Below are positions 1 through 7,744 of a DNA stretch of 11,643 bases, piece after piece. The position numbers were made by a program, and so were the translations under genes. Source of the stretch: Luminiphilus sp. Its GTDB lineage: Bacteria > Pseudomonadota > Gammaproteobacteria > Pseudomonadales > Halieaceae. Below the pieces are notes generated by a model. It saw nothing but the letters and a program-made list of their open reading frames with translations, was not told the origin of the DNA and ran no database searches. The stretch is taken from contig JAKMEU010000244.1 in assembly GCA_022425845.1 (NCBI GenBank), forward strand, positions 1 through 11,643, read 5' to 3'. Numbering within the stretch: position 1 is the stretch's first letter; every line of letters begins with the position of its first letter.

Positions 1-1984
1 GGTTGGCATCTGCGCGTAAGCCGGTTCGTATCAGGTGATGATGGACGGCACCGGTGGCCAGCAGGCTGTGCACCGGCAGGCGCCCCTCGCCAATCTGCCG
101 ATCTGACAGCACCAGCAGGGTTGCGCCCCCGCGGACCGCTGTCTCCGCTGTCAGGCACAAACCCTCTACGGCACTCCGCAGGCTGCCATTTTCAGGATCG
201 TAGGTGGCATCGATATCCGCGATCGGCAGGATGTCATCACCCATATTGAGCAGGGTATTGAACTTGCCCTGGGACAGGACCGGAGACGTCAGGCTGATGC
301 GCCGGGCGTGGGCCTCGGTCTCCATAAACACGTTGCCTTCGCCCCCCAGATCGACTTCCAGGGACATGACGATGGATTCCCTGAGCGGGTCAATCGGCGG
401 GTTCGTGACCTGGGCAAATTTCTGACGAAAATAGTCATACAGGGAGCGGTCCCGCGCAGACAGCACAGCCAGCGGGGTGTCATCACCCATGGAACCCACC
501 GCTTCGTTCCCCGATTCCGCCAGAGGCCGGAGGACCTGGTCCCGCTCTTCAAAGCTGACCTGGAACATTTTCTGGTAGGTATCCAGATCAGACTCCGCTA
601 TGCCCGGGGCCAACTCACCATCAAAGCTGCCCTCTACGTGACGGGCGTTGTCACGGAGCCAGCGCTTGTAGGGGTGCCGCGACTTGAGCATATCGTCGAT
701 ATCTTGCGTGTGGAGGACTTTGCCCTCCTGGGTATCCACCACCAGGATTTGTCCGGGCCCCACCCGACCTTTGGCAATCACATCCGCCGTGGAATAACCG
801 TGGGTGCCAATTTCAGATGCCAGGGTGATGAAGCCATCCCGGGTGGTCACCCATCGCGCGGGACGCAGGCCATTACGATCCAACAGGCAGCAGGCGTAGC
901 GGCCGTCTGTCAGCACAATGCCGGCCGGGCCATCCCAGGGCTCCATATGCATCGCGTGATACTGGTAGAAAGCCTTTAAATCCGGGTCCATACCCTCAAT
1001 GTTCTGCCAGGCGGGCGGGATCAGCATGCGCAGGGCCCGGGGTAACTCAACGCCCCCGGTGGTGAGCAGCTCAAGCATATTGTCCAGACTGGAGGAGTCG
1101 GAGCCCGCGGTGTTCACCAGCGGCGCCACACTCTGCAGATCAGGTAACAGGGGCGAGTCCAGCTTGGGGGTACGGGCCCTGGACCAGCCTCGGTTCCCCT
1201 CAATGGTATTGATTTCACCGTTGTGGGCCAGCATACGAAACGGTTGGGCGAGGGGCCAGCGCGGCAGGGTATTGGTCGAGAAGCGCTGGTGGAATACGCA
1301 GATCGCGGTTTCCAGCGCAGCGTTGTTTAAATCGGGATAAAAGCGCGCCAGGTCGGCGGGCATGACCAGCCCCTTATACGAAACCACCTGATCAGACAGG
1401 CTGCAGATATAGAAGTCAGGATCGTTGGCCATGGCAATTTCTGCCTGACGCCGGGCCATGTACAGGCGCGCCGTTGTCTGGGCGTGGTCCAACATATCGG
1501 CGGCAATAAAAACCTGCTCAATGTGGGGTAACTGTGCCAGGGCAATCTCGCCGCACACCTCAGGGGCAAGCGGGACGGTTCGCCAGCCGATCGTTTCCAA
1601 TCCATTGGCGAGCAGGGCGTTTTCCAATGCCGATCGCGCTGCGGCCTGGGCTTCGGAGGCCTGCCCCATGAAAATCATGCCAACCGCATAGTGCTGACCG
1701 AGATCCCGATCAAATTCGGCCTGTGCGACACTGCGCATAAAACCATCGGGCATTTGCAGCAACAGGCCACAGCCGTCACCGGTCTTGCCATCCGCGGCAA
1801 TCCCGCCACGGTGCGTCATGCAGGTCAGGGACTCGATCGCCGTCTCCAACAGGCGATGACTGGGCTGTCCCTCGATGTGGGCGATCAGGCCGAAACCACA
1901 ATTGTCCCGGAATTCCTCAGGGCGGTAGAGGCCCTGCAGGTCGGTCGAGACTGACGCGACACCCGCCATATCACTAGGGGTCAT
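1..1984 (-). CDS. gltB: Glutamate synthase [NADPH] large subunit, N-terminal part (runs off the left edge)
   Basis: This is the first 661 codons of the glutamate synthase (GOGAT) large subunit; the family is usually near 1,480 residues, so less than half is here. The enzyme transfers the amide nitrogen of glutamine to 2-oxoglutarate, giving two glutamates, in the cytoplasm with the GltD subunit. Seen: the class II glutamine amidotransferase domain with its nucleophile Cys29 in the motif DNCGFG, then THRGG (57-61), GDGCG (69-73), FHQRFSTNTLPRWPLAQP (231-248), HNGEINT (254-260) and GSDSSSLDN (294-302). The central domain begins around 480-500 with GSMGDDTPLAVLS and the TNPPIDPLRE segment. In this family the residues before the Cys are removed as a propeptide, so a 28-residue propeptide is predicted. 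The chosen ATG has only a weak Shine-Dalgarno (GTGAG); Met6 is an alternative start. The reading frame is intact. gltD would be expected beyond the left edge. Confidence 0.96.
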   Translation of the reverse strand, partial: MTPSDMAGVASVSTDLQGLYRPEEFRDNCGFGLIAHIEGQPSHRLLETAIESLTCMTHRGGIAADGKTGDGCGLLLQMPDGFMRSVAQAEFDRDLGQHYAVGMIFMGQASEAQAAARSALENALLANGLETIGWRTVPLAPEVCGEIALAQLPHIEQVFIAADMLDHAQTTARLYMARRQAEIAMANDPDFYICSLSDQVVSYKGLVMPADLARFYPDLNNAALETAICVFHQRFSTNTLPRWPLAQPFRMLAHNGEINTIEGNRGWSRARTPKLDSPLLPDLQSVAPLVNTAGSDSSSLDNMLELLTTGGVELPRALRMLIPPAWQNIEGMDPDLKAFYQYHAMHMEPWDGPAGIVLTDGRYACCLLDRNGLRPARWVTTRDGFITLASEIGTHGYSTADVIAKGRVGPGQILVVDTQEGKVLHTQDIDDMLKSRHPYKRWLRDNARHVEGSFDGELAPGIAESDLDTYQKMFQVSFEERDQVLRPLAESGNEAVGSMGDDTPLAVLSARDRSLYDYFRQKFAQVTNPPIDPLRESIVMSLEVDLGGEGNVFMETEAHARRISLTSPVLSQGKFNTLLNMGDDILPIADIDATYDPENGSLRSAVEGLCLTAETAVRGGATLLVLSDRQIGEGRLPVHSLLATGAVHHHLIRTGLRADAN

Positions 1985-2031
1985 AGTTACTCACACTCAA
2001 ATTGGCCGGCGCTGATGGCCGCGATCAACCC

Positions 2032-2045
2032 GACCCCACAGGGTC
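2032..2045 (-). other. Small hairpin in the gltB leader
   Basis: GACCC, a four-base loop, then GGGTC form a perfect 5-bp stem in the predicted untranslated leader of gltB, about 48 bases before the start codon. No run of T follows in the minus-strand direction, so it is not a convincing intrinsic terminator for the aroB transcript. It may shape the leader or be chance. Confidence 0.35.
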
Positions 2046-2062
2046 AAGGCAAAAGGCTGGGT

Positions 2063-2091
2063 ATTTTACACACGTCGCTTCAGAGGAACAA
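2063..2091 (-). promoter_or_regulatory. Candidate sigma-70 promoter for gltB
   Basis: Read on the minus strand, TTGTTC (2091-2086) and TAAAAT (2068-2063) are separated by exactly 17 bases and lie between the aroB stop and the gltB start. The boxes match consensus at 4 of 6 and 5 of 6 positions. Transcription would begin near 2055-2057, giving a leader of about 70 bases. No terminator is visible after aroB, so read-through from the pil-aro operon could also contribute. Confidence 0.55.
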
Positions 2092-2110
2092 TTGGCGAAT
2101 TCCAGGGCCC

Positions 2111-3205
2111 TCAGGCAATGGCCTCGGCGATTTCCTCACAGCTGACATCATTTACCAGCGTCGCCCGACCCAGTCGGTCCAGTAACACGTAGCGAATCCG
2201 GCCTTCGTCCACCTTTTTATCCAGCGCCATGGCATCCAGAAAGGTCTGCGCAGACATCTCAGAAGGAGGCGCCACGGGAAGGCCAAAAGCGTCCAGGAAA
2301 TCCGAAAGGCGCTCAACAAGAGCATCCGGAACCCAGCCACGGGAGGCGGAAATGCGTGTTGCGATCATCATACCGCAGGCGACCGCTTCTCCGTGAAGCC
2401 AGTTGCCATAGCCCATGACCTGCTCAATCGCGTGGCCAAAGGTGTGTCCGTAATTGAGGATGGCGCGCAAGCCGCCTTCCCGCTCGTCCTTGGCCACCAC
2501 TTCAGCCTTGATGGCGCAGCTTCGGGCGATAGCATCTGCGACCACCGCCCCATCACGACCCCGCAGGGCATCGGTATGTTCAATCAGCCAGTCAAAAAAC
2601 TGCGGGTCGCAAATACAGCCATACTTCACCACTTCGGCCATACCGGCAGCGAACTCGCGATCCGGCAAGGATTCAAGGGTATCGAGGTCAATCAGAACGG
2701 CCTCGGGTTGGTGAAACGCCCCAATCAGGTTTTTGCCCATGGCATGGTTAACACCGGTTTTGCCCCCCACCGAGGAATCAACCTGCGCCAACAAGGTCGT
2801 GGGCAGCTGGATGAAGCGCGCACCCCTGAGAAAGCACGCCGCGGCAAAACCGGTGAGATCGCCGACAACACCCCCACCGAGCGCCATAAACATGCTGCGG
2901 CGCTCATGGCGATCCTCAAGGGCTCGCTGCCAGATATGACTGGCGGTGGTTAAGTCCTTCTGGTCTTCGCCATCGGGCAGGATAATCTCAGTGACCTTGC
3001 GCTCGGTACCCAACGCTGCACGCACACGAGGGAGGTACAGCGGCGCAACCGTGTCATTGGTGACCAGCACCACAGGCACGTCATCAAGAGCAGGGACAAA
3101 AGCCCCCAGGTCGGCGAGCAACCCCCGTCCGATCACGATGGGGTAACTTCTGTCCTCGACGCCACCTCGAAGTTCAACCTGAAGCGTGTGGTTTGGGATG
3201 GACAT
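2111..3205 (-). CDS. aroB: 3-dehydroquinate synthase
   Basis: AroB is the NAD- and metal-dependent cytoplasmic enzyme that cyclises DAHP to 3-dehydroquinate, the second step of the shikimate pathway. Counting from the ATG at 3205 (364 residues, the usual family length), the NAD-binding glycine motif GGGVVGD is at 110-116, followed by QLPTTLLAQVDSSVGGKTGVN (133-153). The metal ligands line up with E. coli Glu184, His247 and His264 as Glu191, His254 and His271. The start is uncertain. The frame stays open to a TTG at 3262, which would add 19 residues (rich in PNPNPS) and has a Shine-Dalgarno-like GGAAGGTG 11 bases before it. The ATG at 3205 has almost no Shine-Dalgarno, but it begins just before the segment that matches other AroB proteins, so I prefer it. 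It is the last gene of the pil-aro operon, 75 bases after aroK (18 if the TTG is used). Confidence 0.96.
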   Translation of the reverse strand: MSIPNHTLQVELRGGVEDRSYPIVIGRGLLADLGAFVPALDDVPVVLVTNDTVAPLYLPRVRAALGTERKVTEIILPDGEDQKDLTTASHIWQRALEDRHERRSMFMALGGGVVGDLTGFAAACFLRGARFIQLPTTLLAQVDSSVGGKTGVNHAMGKNLIGAFHQPEAVLIDLDTLESLPDREFAAGMAEVVKYGCICDPQFFDWLIEHTDALRGRDGAVVADAIARSCAIKAEVVAKDEREGGLRAILNYGHTFGHAIEQVMGYGNWLHGEAVACGMMIATRISASRGWVPDALVERLSDFLDAFGLPVAPPSEMSAQTFLDAMALDKKVDEGRIRYVLLDRLGRATLVNDVSCEEIAEAIA

Positions 3206-3223
3206 AGCGGTTCGGCTCTGGCT

Positions 3224-3242
3224 CGGGTTCGGGTTCGGGTCC
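3224..3242. repeat. Short hexamer tandem repeat at the 5' end of aroB
   Basis: On the plus strand two exact copies of GGGTTC and a third, GGGTCC, lie directly next to each other. The repeat sits between the two possible aroB starts and, if translated, gives the PNPNPS stretch. A change of copy number would keep the reading frame. Confidence 0.6.
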
Positions 3243-3273
3243 GTAGGGACTGTGAAGCGCAAGCTTACGGGTT

Positions 3274-3281
3274 CACCTTCC
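3274..3281 (-). promoter_or_regulatory. Ribosome-binding site candidate for the TTG start of aroB
   Basis: GGAAGGTG on the minus strand directly follows, and by one base overlaps, the aroK stop codon. It lies 11 bases before the TTG at 3262, a little further than ideal. It is the only good Shine-Dalgarno in the aroK-aroB junction and the main argument for the longer AroB. Confidence 0.4.
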
Positions 3282-3805
3282 TAAGCTCCAGCAGGTGAAG
3301 ACGGCTCTCGAAGGGCAGTTACTATCCGTTCGGCCAACTGGTGCGCGTTGCATCCCACTGTAGGCAAACACAGGTCCGCCACCTGCCGATAGAGGGGCTC
3401 CCGAACCTGCATCAGGTCAGCCAGTACAGCGCGCCGGTCCTGACCCGCCAGCAGCGGGCGCTTGTTGTCGCGACCCGTGCGGCGTACCTGCTCCTTCAGG
3501 GTCGCCTCAAGATAGACAACAAATCCCCGGTGACTGAGGCGCTCCCGATTTTCACTGCGTATAACCGCGCCCCCGCCGGTCGCCAAAACAATCGCTTCCT
3601 GTTGCGTCAGATCATCAATCGCCCGGACCTCCCGGTCACGAAACCCCTCCTCCCCTTCAATTTCAAAAATCCAGGGAATATCAGCGCCGGTACGCTGTTC
3701 GATTTCCGTATCGCAGTCGACAAAATCAAGCGCCAGCATACGGGCCAGGGCACGGCCCACGGTAGACTTGCCCGCCCCCATTGGGCCCACCAGAAATATA
3801 CGCAC
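3281..3805 (-). CDS. aroK: Shikimate kinase I
   Basis: This is the cytoplasmic P-loop kinase that phosphorylates shikimate with ATP, the fifth step of the chorismate pathway. The 174-residue length is typical. Visible motifs: Walker A GPMGAGKST at 7-15, the shikimate-binding Asp32 in FVDCD, Arg56 in GFRDRE, the GGG loop at 77-79 in LATGGGA, the lid arginine Arg116 in the RPLL motif, and Arg135 in VREPLY. These match the substrate-binding residues known in E. coli AroK. The start is a GTG, chosen because IFLVGPMGAGKS at the very N-terminus is the usual family beginning and no upstream in-frame ATG fits; the Shine-Dalgarno is weak. It lies 16 bases after pilQ, so translation may be coupled to it. 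Confidence 0.96.
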   Translation of the reverse strand: MRIFLVGPMGAGKSTVGRALARMLALDFVDCDTEIEQRTGADIPWIFEIEGEEGFRDREVRAIDDLTQQEAIVLATGGGAVIRSENRERLSHRGFVVYLEATLKEQVRRTGRDNKRPLLAGQDRRAVLADLMQVREPLYRQVADLCLPTVGCNAHQLAERIVTALREPSSPAGA

Positions 3806-3821
3806 CCGATGAGCCCCGGTA

Positions 3822-6005
3822 TCAGTCGAGGAGCGCCTCAGAGAGGATGCGTGGCGTAATGAAGATCAGGGTCTCGGACTTGGTGGTCTTGTTGGCTGTA
3901 TTCTTGAACAATGCACCCACATAGGGAATATCGCCCAGCCAAGGCACCTTGCGCACCTGGGTGATCTCCTCGTTCTGGAAAACGCCCCCAAGGACTACCG
4001 TTTCACCGTTGCCCACCAGGACCTGGGTCGTCAGTTCGGTGGTATCGATGGTTGGGATCAGACCGCCAGTACCACTGGGCACCAGATCACCCACCGAGTC
4101 CTGATTGACCACCAGGTCCAGAAGAATGCGATCATCCGGCGTGATGTTGGGGGTCACGTCCAGCTTCAGGACCGCCTCCTTGAAGGACACCGTGGTAGCG
4201 CCCGAGGCGGCACCCTCCTGATAGGGAATTTCGGTACCTGACTTGATGGTTGCCTGCTGCTTGTCTCCGGTAATGATCTTGGGCTGGCTCACCACTTCCC
4301 CCTGGCCAGTAGACTCAAGCGCTGACAGCTCCGCCGTCAGAAACAGGTCGTTTGAGGTAAAGCCAATGGCAAAACCGCTGGTCGCGGTGGATACACCAAG
4401 GTCTACTAATGCCGCGCCAAGACCCTGCTGCTGTTGGCCACCAACACCGCCGCCGCCACCGCCCTGCTGCCCTCCTTGAACAGGGTAGGTCAAGGTGGGG
4501 GTATTACCCTCGATCACATCATTATTGAGGCTGACCACCTGCTCCCGGCTTCCGGACACCGAGTAAATATTGCCATTGGATTCACCCAGGTAGCCGCCGC
4601 CCCACTCGATACCCAGCTCCTCATCGAGGTTGGTGGACGCAATTACAATGCGCGCCTCAATCATGACCTGCCGAATGGGCACGTCCACCCGCTCAACCAG
4701 ATCCCGGATTTCCGCCAGCTTGGCTGCGGTGTCGGTAATAATGATCGCGTTGGTTCGCTCATCAACCACTACCGAACCGCGTTCTGACACCAGCGAACCG
4801 CCCTCTTCCGAGCCGGCTTCAAACAGCTGCACTACGTTAGCCGCCTTGGCGTAGCGAATCCGAATAAACTCGGACTGCAGGGGTGCCAGCTCGGCGATCT
4901 GCTTGTTGGCTTCAATCTCCTGGCGCTCGCGCTCGGCAATTTCTTCAGCAGGCCCGACCATCAGTACATTTCCGACCGTTCGGCTATCCAGGCCCTTGGA
5001 CTTCAGGACCAGCTCGAGGGCCTGGTCCCAGGGAACATTCTGCAGCCGTAGGGTAATGTTGCCGCTGACGGTGTCCGAGGCCACCAGATTCAACTCGGTA
5101 AAATCGGCGATCAATTGCAGGACAGCCCGGACCTCGATGTCCTGGAAGTTGAGTGAAATGCGCTCACCCACGTAGCTGAATTCATTGAGCCGCGCCTTTT
5201 TCTCGTCTTCGCTCAGGGGCTTGACGCTCAGGATGTACTCTTCCCCGGTCTGATAGGCCAGGTAGTCGTAGTTGCCGGTGGCTTTCAATAGAAGCCGGGC
5301 GCCGCGCTCGGTGGTTGTCACCTCAACGGAATTAACCGGGGTGGCAAAGTCGGTCACATCAAAGCGTCGCAGCAGCGACTCGGGGACCGTGGTGCCGAGG
5401 AATTCCAGGTTGATATTGCCACCCTCAGAGAAGACGTTGACGTCCACTGAGGGATCACTCAACTCAAGTATGAGACGCCCCTCTCCGCCCTCCGCACGCC
5501 GAAACTGCAGGTCGGTGAGCTGGGACCGCACGTTGGCTACCTGGGTCATCTGGGATTCGAGAACATCGTCCGCCGCCGCGGCCTTGGCATAGCCCCCGCT
5601 GCTGTCCTGTCCCACCTGGAGGATCAACTGATTGCCATTGATGATGGCCTCATAGGGCACCAGTTTGATCAGGTTGAGTACCATGCGGGTCCGATCACCC
5701 GCCTCGAGCACCAGCACCCCAGTGGCATTACCGTAGGGCAGGGGGTAGCGTTTCTGCTCCAGGGCGCTCTGTGTATCCGGGAAATCTATGGCAATCCGAG
5801 CCGGCTCTTCAATGGTGTAGGCGCTGAAATCCGCTGGCGGTGCCTCACTAAAATCCAGACGGACCTCAAACTTGCTACCCGGCTGGGAGCTGAAGGTAAT
5901 GTCTTCAATAACGGGCTGCGACCAGGCGGGAACCGATACACCCACCAACACCAACGCGATACCCGCTCCCAGCCTGCTCATCCATTTCATTCGGGAAGTC
6001 TCCAT
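3822..6005 (-). CDS. pilQ: Type IV pilus secretin PilQ
   Basis: PilQ forms the outer-membrane ring through which the type IVa pilus leaves the cell. From the ATG at 6005 it has 727 residues, close to Pseudomonas PilQ. Order of domains: signal peptide (about 1-30, hydrophobic 13-25, likely cut near AWSQ); a first AMIN domain (about 32-132), expected to bind peptidoglycan; a second AMIN-like domain (about 155-263); a secretin short N-terminal domain (about 282-352); an N1/KH-like domain (about 379-445, with VVVDERTNAIIITD); and the secretin beta domain (about 450-722), with VSQPKI, IPYQE, VLGGVF and VPWLGDIPYVGALF. A Gly/Gln-rich stretch lies at 511-530. The frame is open upstream to 6209, but that part lies over pilP, has no signal-peptide character, and a strong Shine-Dalgarno supports 6005. 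ATG at 5990 (Met6) is a second option. It follows pilP by 17 bases. Confidence 0.97.
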   Translation of the reverse strand: METSRMKWMSRLGAGIALVLVGVSVPAWSQPVIEDITFSSQPGSKFEVRLDFSEAPPADFSAYTIEEPARIAIDFPDTQSALEQKRYPLPYGNATGVLVLEAGDRTRMVLNLIKLVPYEAIINGNQLILQVGQDSSGGYAKAAAADDVLESQMTQVANVRSQLTDLQFRRAEGGEGRLILELSDPSVDVNVFSEGGNINLEFLGTTVPESLLRRFDVTDFATPVNSVEVTTTERGARLLLKATGNYDYLAYQTGEEYILSVKPLSEDEKKARLNEFSYVGERISLNFQDIEVRAVLQLIADFTELNLVASDTVSGNITLRLQNVPWDQALELVLKSKGLDSRTVGNVLMVGPAEEIAERERQEIEANKQIAELAPLQSEFIRIRYAKAANVVQLFEAGSEEGGSLVSERGSVVVDERTNAIIITDTAAKLAEIRDLVERVDVPIRQVMIEARIVIASTNLDEELGIEWGGGYLGESNGNIYSVSGSREQVVSLNNDVIEGNTPTLTYPVQGGQQGGGGGGVGGQQQQGLGAALVDLGVSTATSGFAIGFTSNDLFLTAELSALESTGQGEVVSQPKIITGDKQQATIKSGTEIPYQEGAASGATTVSFKEAVLKLDVTPNITPDDRILLDLVVNQDSVGDLVPSGTGGLIPTIDTTELTTQVLVGNGETVVLGGVFQNEEITQVRKVPWLGDIPYVGALFKNTANKTTKSETLIFITPRILSEALLD
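4416..4475 (-). repeat. Gly/Gln low-complexity stretch within pilQ
   Basis: PilQ residues 511-530 are almost entirely glycine and glutamine, including six glycines in a row and then four glutamines in a row. The DNA is correspondingly repetitive, with CTG- and CCG-type triplets on the plus strand. It sits in the secretin beta domain between the segment ending in TYPVQ and the one beginning with ALVDLGVS, most likely as an exposed flexible loop. Confidence 0.75.
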
Positions 6006-6011
6006 TTCCAG

Positions 6012-6017
6012 CCCCCT
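6012..6017 (-). promoter_or_regulatory. Ribosome-binding site that decides the pilQ start
   Basis: AGGGGG on the minus strand lies six bases before the ATG at 6005 and just after the pilP stop. It supports this start over the upstream open frame that overlaps pilP. Confidence 0.7.
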
Positions 6018-6022
6018 AAGTC

Positions 6023-6568
6023 TTACGGCGCTGTAAGTTCTATTGTCCGAGGCCGCTCCACCCAGCCTTCGCTGGTGCCATCGGATACGATTTCGACTAC
6101 GGCTATAAATACTTCGCCCATGTCCGTAATTTTGCCGTGGTCCCTTCCTAAAAAGTTGCCGGGACGCACGCGATGAATGCCTCCCTGGGGGTCGCGGATC
6201 AGGGTCCAATCGCTCTCCCCCCGCTCAAGTCGACCCACCATCTGCAGGGAATCAAGGGTAAATTGCTCAAGGAATTCCCGGGGTCGGTTTGGATCAGGCT
6301 TTATTGTGGAGCGGGCATTCAGGCGCGCTACCTGACGCACCTCAACAGGCCGATCGAAGGGCGCACGCTGGGCTGTTGCCGCATAGGCGAAGGCCTCGTA
6401 GGCCGTAAAGGTCGGGATCGGCTCAATAACGCCACCAGGTCGGGCACGTTTTTCTGCCATAAAGGCATCAAGGTCACTCATATCATTGCCTGAACAACCC
6501 ACAATCAGGAGGAGCGCAAGGCCCGTCAGGCCTCGCCTCAGCCACGACAACGTAAAATCAGGGACCAT
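6023..6568 (-). CDS. pilP: Type IV pilus assembly lipoprotein PilP
   Basis: PilP is an inner-membrane lipoprotein that links the PilN-PilO heterodimer to the PilQ secretin. From the ATG at 6568 it has 181 residues, the family's usual size. Seen: a short basic N-terminus, a hydrophobic segment (about 14-24) ending in a lipobox IVGC with the lipidated Cys25, a flexible linker holding the PilQ-binding region, and the C-terminal beta domain (about 100-165) with DSLQMVGRL, WTLIRDPQGGIHRV and the GNFLGRDHGKI segment typical of PilP. The start overlaps the last 11 bases of pilO and has a strong Shine-Dalgarno AGAGAGGGG (6584-6576) seven bases upstream. A TTG two codons earlier (6574) is possible but less likely. 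Confidence 0.96.
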   Translation of the reverse strand: MVPDFTLSWLRRGLTGLALLLIVGCSGNDMSDLDAFMAEKRARPGGVIEPIPTFTAYEAFAYAATAQRAPFDRPVEVRQVARLNARSTIKPDPNRPREFLEQFTLDSLQMVGRLERGESDWTLIRDPQGGIHRVRPGNFLGRDHGKITDMGEVFIAVVEIVSDGTSEGWVERPRTIELTAP

Positions 6569-7181
6569 CGGCAAGCCCCTCTCTGTATCGGTAGGTTTTG
6601 GCGGTAATGTTCATCTGAAGCTGGTTGGTATTGCTGCCCGGTGTCTTTATGTTGAAATCATGGAGGGTCACGATCCGGGGCAAACCAGCCATCCCTGAAA
6701 TAAAGGCGCCCAGGTCATGGTAGGAACCCACGGCAACAATACTGATGGGCAACTCGATATAAAATTCCTGGGGCACCTCTGCAAGGAGGTCAATGGTACT
6801 AATCGCGAGGCCATTGAGCTCACCTTTATCCGTAATGTCCTCCAGCAGTCCGGGCACCTCGGTGTCACTGGGCAGCTGGCTCACCAGAGCACCAAAGCTC
6901 TCCTCCATCTCGACCATCTGCATCTTGTAGGCTTCCAGATTCGCCGCCTCAAAAGCTTTGCGCTCAAAATCACGGCGCAAATCTGCCTCCTCACTCTGCT
7001 TGCCCTCGAGCTGTTTTTGCAGTCCCTCAAGGTGGTAGTAGTAACCGCCCGTCAACAGCAGGCCGAACAGCAGCAGTCCGGTAAGAATTTTAATCGCCAG
7101 GGGCCAGCTGCCCAGGTTGTCAAAATCCAGATCACCGAGGTTAAATTCGTTCAGAGACTTAAGGGTGTCCGCAAACGCCAT
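6558..7181 (-). CDS. pilO: Type IV pilus inner-membrane protein PilO
   Basis: PilO pairs with PilN in the inner membrane and forms part of the alignment complex between the PilM ring and PilP/PilQ. The 207 residues show a cytoplasmic N-terminus, one membrane segment at about 27-48, a charged coiled coil at about 50-97, and a periplasmic ferredoxin-like domain with the family signature LPSDTEVPGLLEDIT (103-117) and the FYIELPI strand. The start has an excellent Shine-Dalgarno AAGGAG (7195-7190) eight bases upstream, embedded in the last codons of pilN. The gap to pilN is two bases and the gene overlaps pilP by 11 bases, so translational coupling is likely. Confidence 0.97.
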   Translation of the reverse strand: MAFADTLKSLNEFNLGDLDFDNLGSWPLAIKILTGLLLFGLLLTGGYYYHLEGLQKQLEGKQSEEADLRRDFERKAFEAANLEAYKMQMVEMEESFGALVSQLPSDTEVPGLLEDITDKGELNGLAISTIDLLAEVPQEFYIELPISIVAVGSYHDLGAFISGMAGLPRIVTLHDFNIKTPGSNTNQLQMNITAKTYRYREGLADGP

Positions 7182-7183
7182 CC

Positions 7184-7744
7184 CTAAAACTCCTTTTCCT
7201 GTTTGGGTAGCTGCACGGAAACTGTGAGCTTGAAGGTCGTTGCCTGATCGCCGTAGGTTGGCGCGGCCCGCACCATGTCGAGATTAGGATTTTCCAACCA
7301 GTCGGAGGCCTCCAATCGACGCATCAGGCTCGAGACGCGGTTATTCGATTCAGCAACCCCTTCGACCTCAATCTTACCGTTACGCGATACGAGGCTGGTG
7401 TAGAACAGGCCGTCGGGGACGGTGCGAACCAGCTGATCCATAATCCTGACAATGATAGGCCGGTTGCCCTGCAGGTCCTGAATAATTTGCATGCGCTCAA
7501 TGAGCTCAGTCCGCCTGCGCTGCAAATCACGTATCTCTGCTACCTGGGCATCGAGTTCGGTGATGCTTTGACGCAGGTAACCATTGCGCCGCTCCTGATA
7601 GCCAATTTCCCCATTGATCAATTGATCCAAAATAAAGAGCACCAGCACCGCAACCAAACCCACTAAAGCCAGACCGGTGAGGAACTCTTTTTTGCGTTCG
7701 GCACGACGTTCTTCACGCCACGGAAGGAGGTTGATATGCGCCAT
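7184..7744 (-). CDS. pilN: Type IV pilus assembly protein PilN
   Basis: PilN is the inner-membrane partner of PilO. Its cytoplasmic N-terminal peptide docks into PilM. The 186 residues begin with the diagnostic INLLPWR motif (4-10), followed by a basic stretch, one membrane helix (about 22-43), a coiled coil (about 45-92) and a periplasmic ferredoxin-like domain (about 95-180). The start codon overlaps the pilM stop by one base (TGATG), a classic arrangement for coupled translation. GGAG lies nine bases upstream of the ATG. Confidence 0.97.
   Translation of the reverse strand: MAHINLLPWREERRAERKKEFLTGLALVGLVAVLVLFILDQLINGEIGYQERRNGYLRQSITELDAQVAEIRDLQRRRTELIERMQIIQDLQGNRPIIVRIMDQLVRTVPDGLFYTSLVSRNGKIEVEGVAESNNRVSSLMRRLEASDWLENPNLDMVRAAPTYGDQATTFKLTVSVQLPKQEKEF

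Noticed and set aside
308..979. Open frame of 223 codons on the plus strand opposite gltB
   Set aside because: It lies wholly inside the gltB coding region, has no recognisable domain, and its composition fits the reverse complement of a GC-rich gene. The minus-strand frame has clear GOGAT motifs throughout.
2393..2953. Open frame of 186 codons on the plus strand opposite aroB
   Set aside because: It is the antisense shadow of a conserved AroB coding region; no family motif and no ribosome-binding site.
3341..3859. Open frame of 172 codons on the plus strand opposite aroK and the end of pilQ
   Set aside because: It crosses the real aroK-pilQ junction in antisense and shows no domain or signal.
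6006..6209. Upstream extension of the pilQ frame across pilP
   Set aside because: The extra 68 residues are Arg/Ser-rich with no homology I recognise, and they would bury the signal peptide inside the protein. The strong AGGGGG site and signal peptide place the start at 6005.
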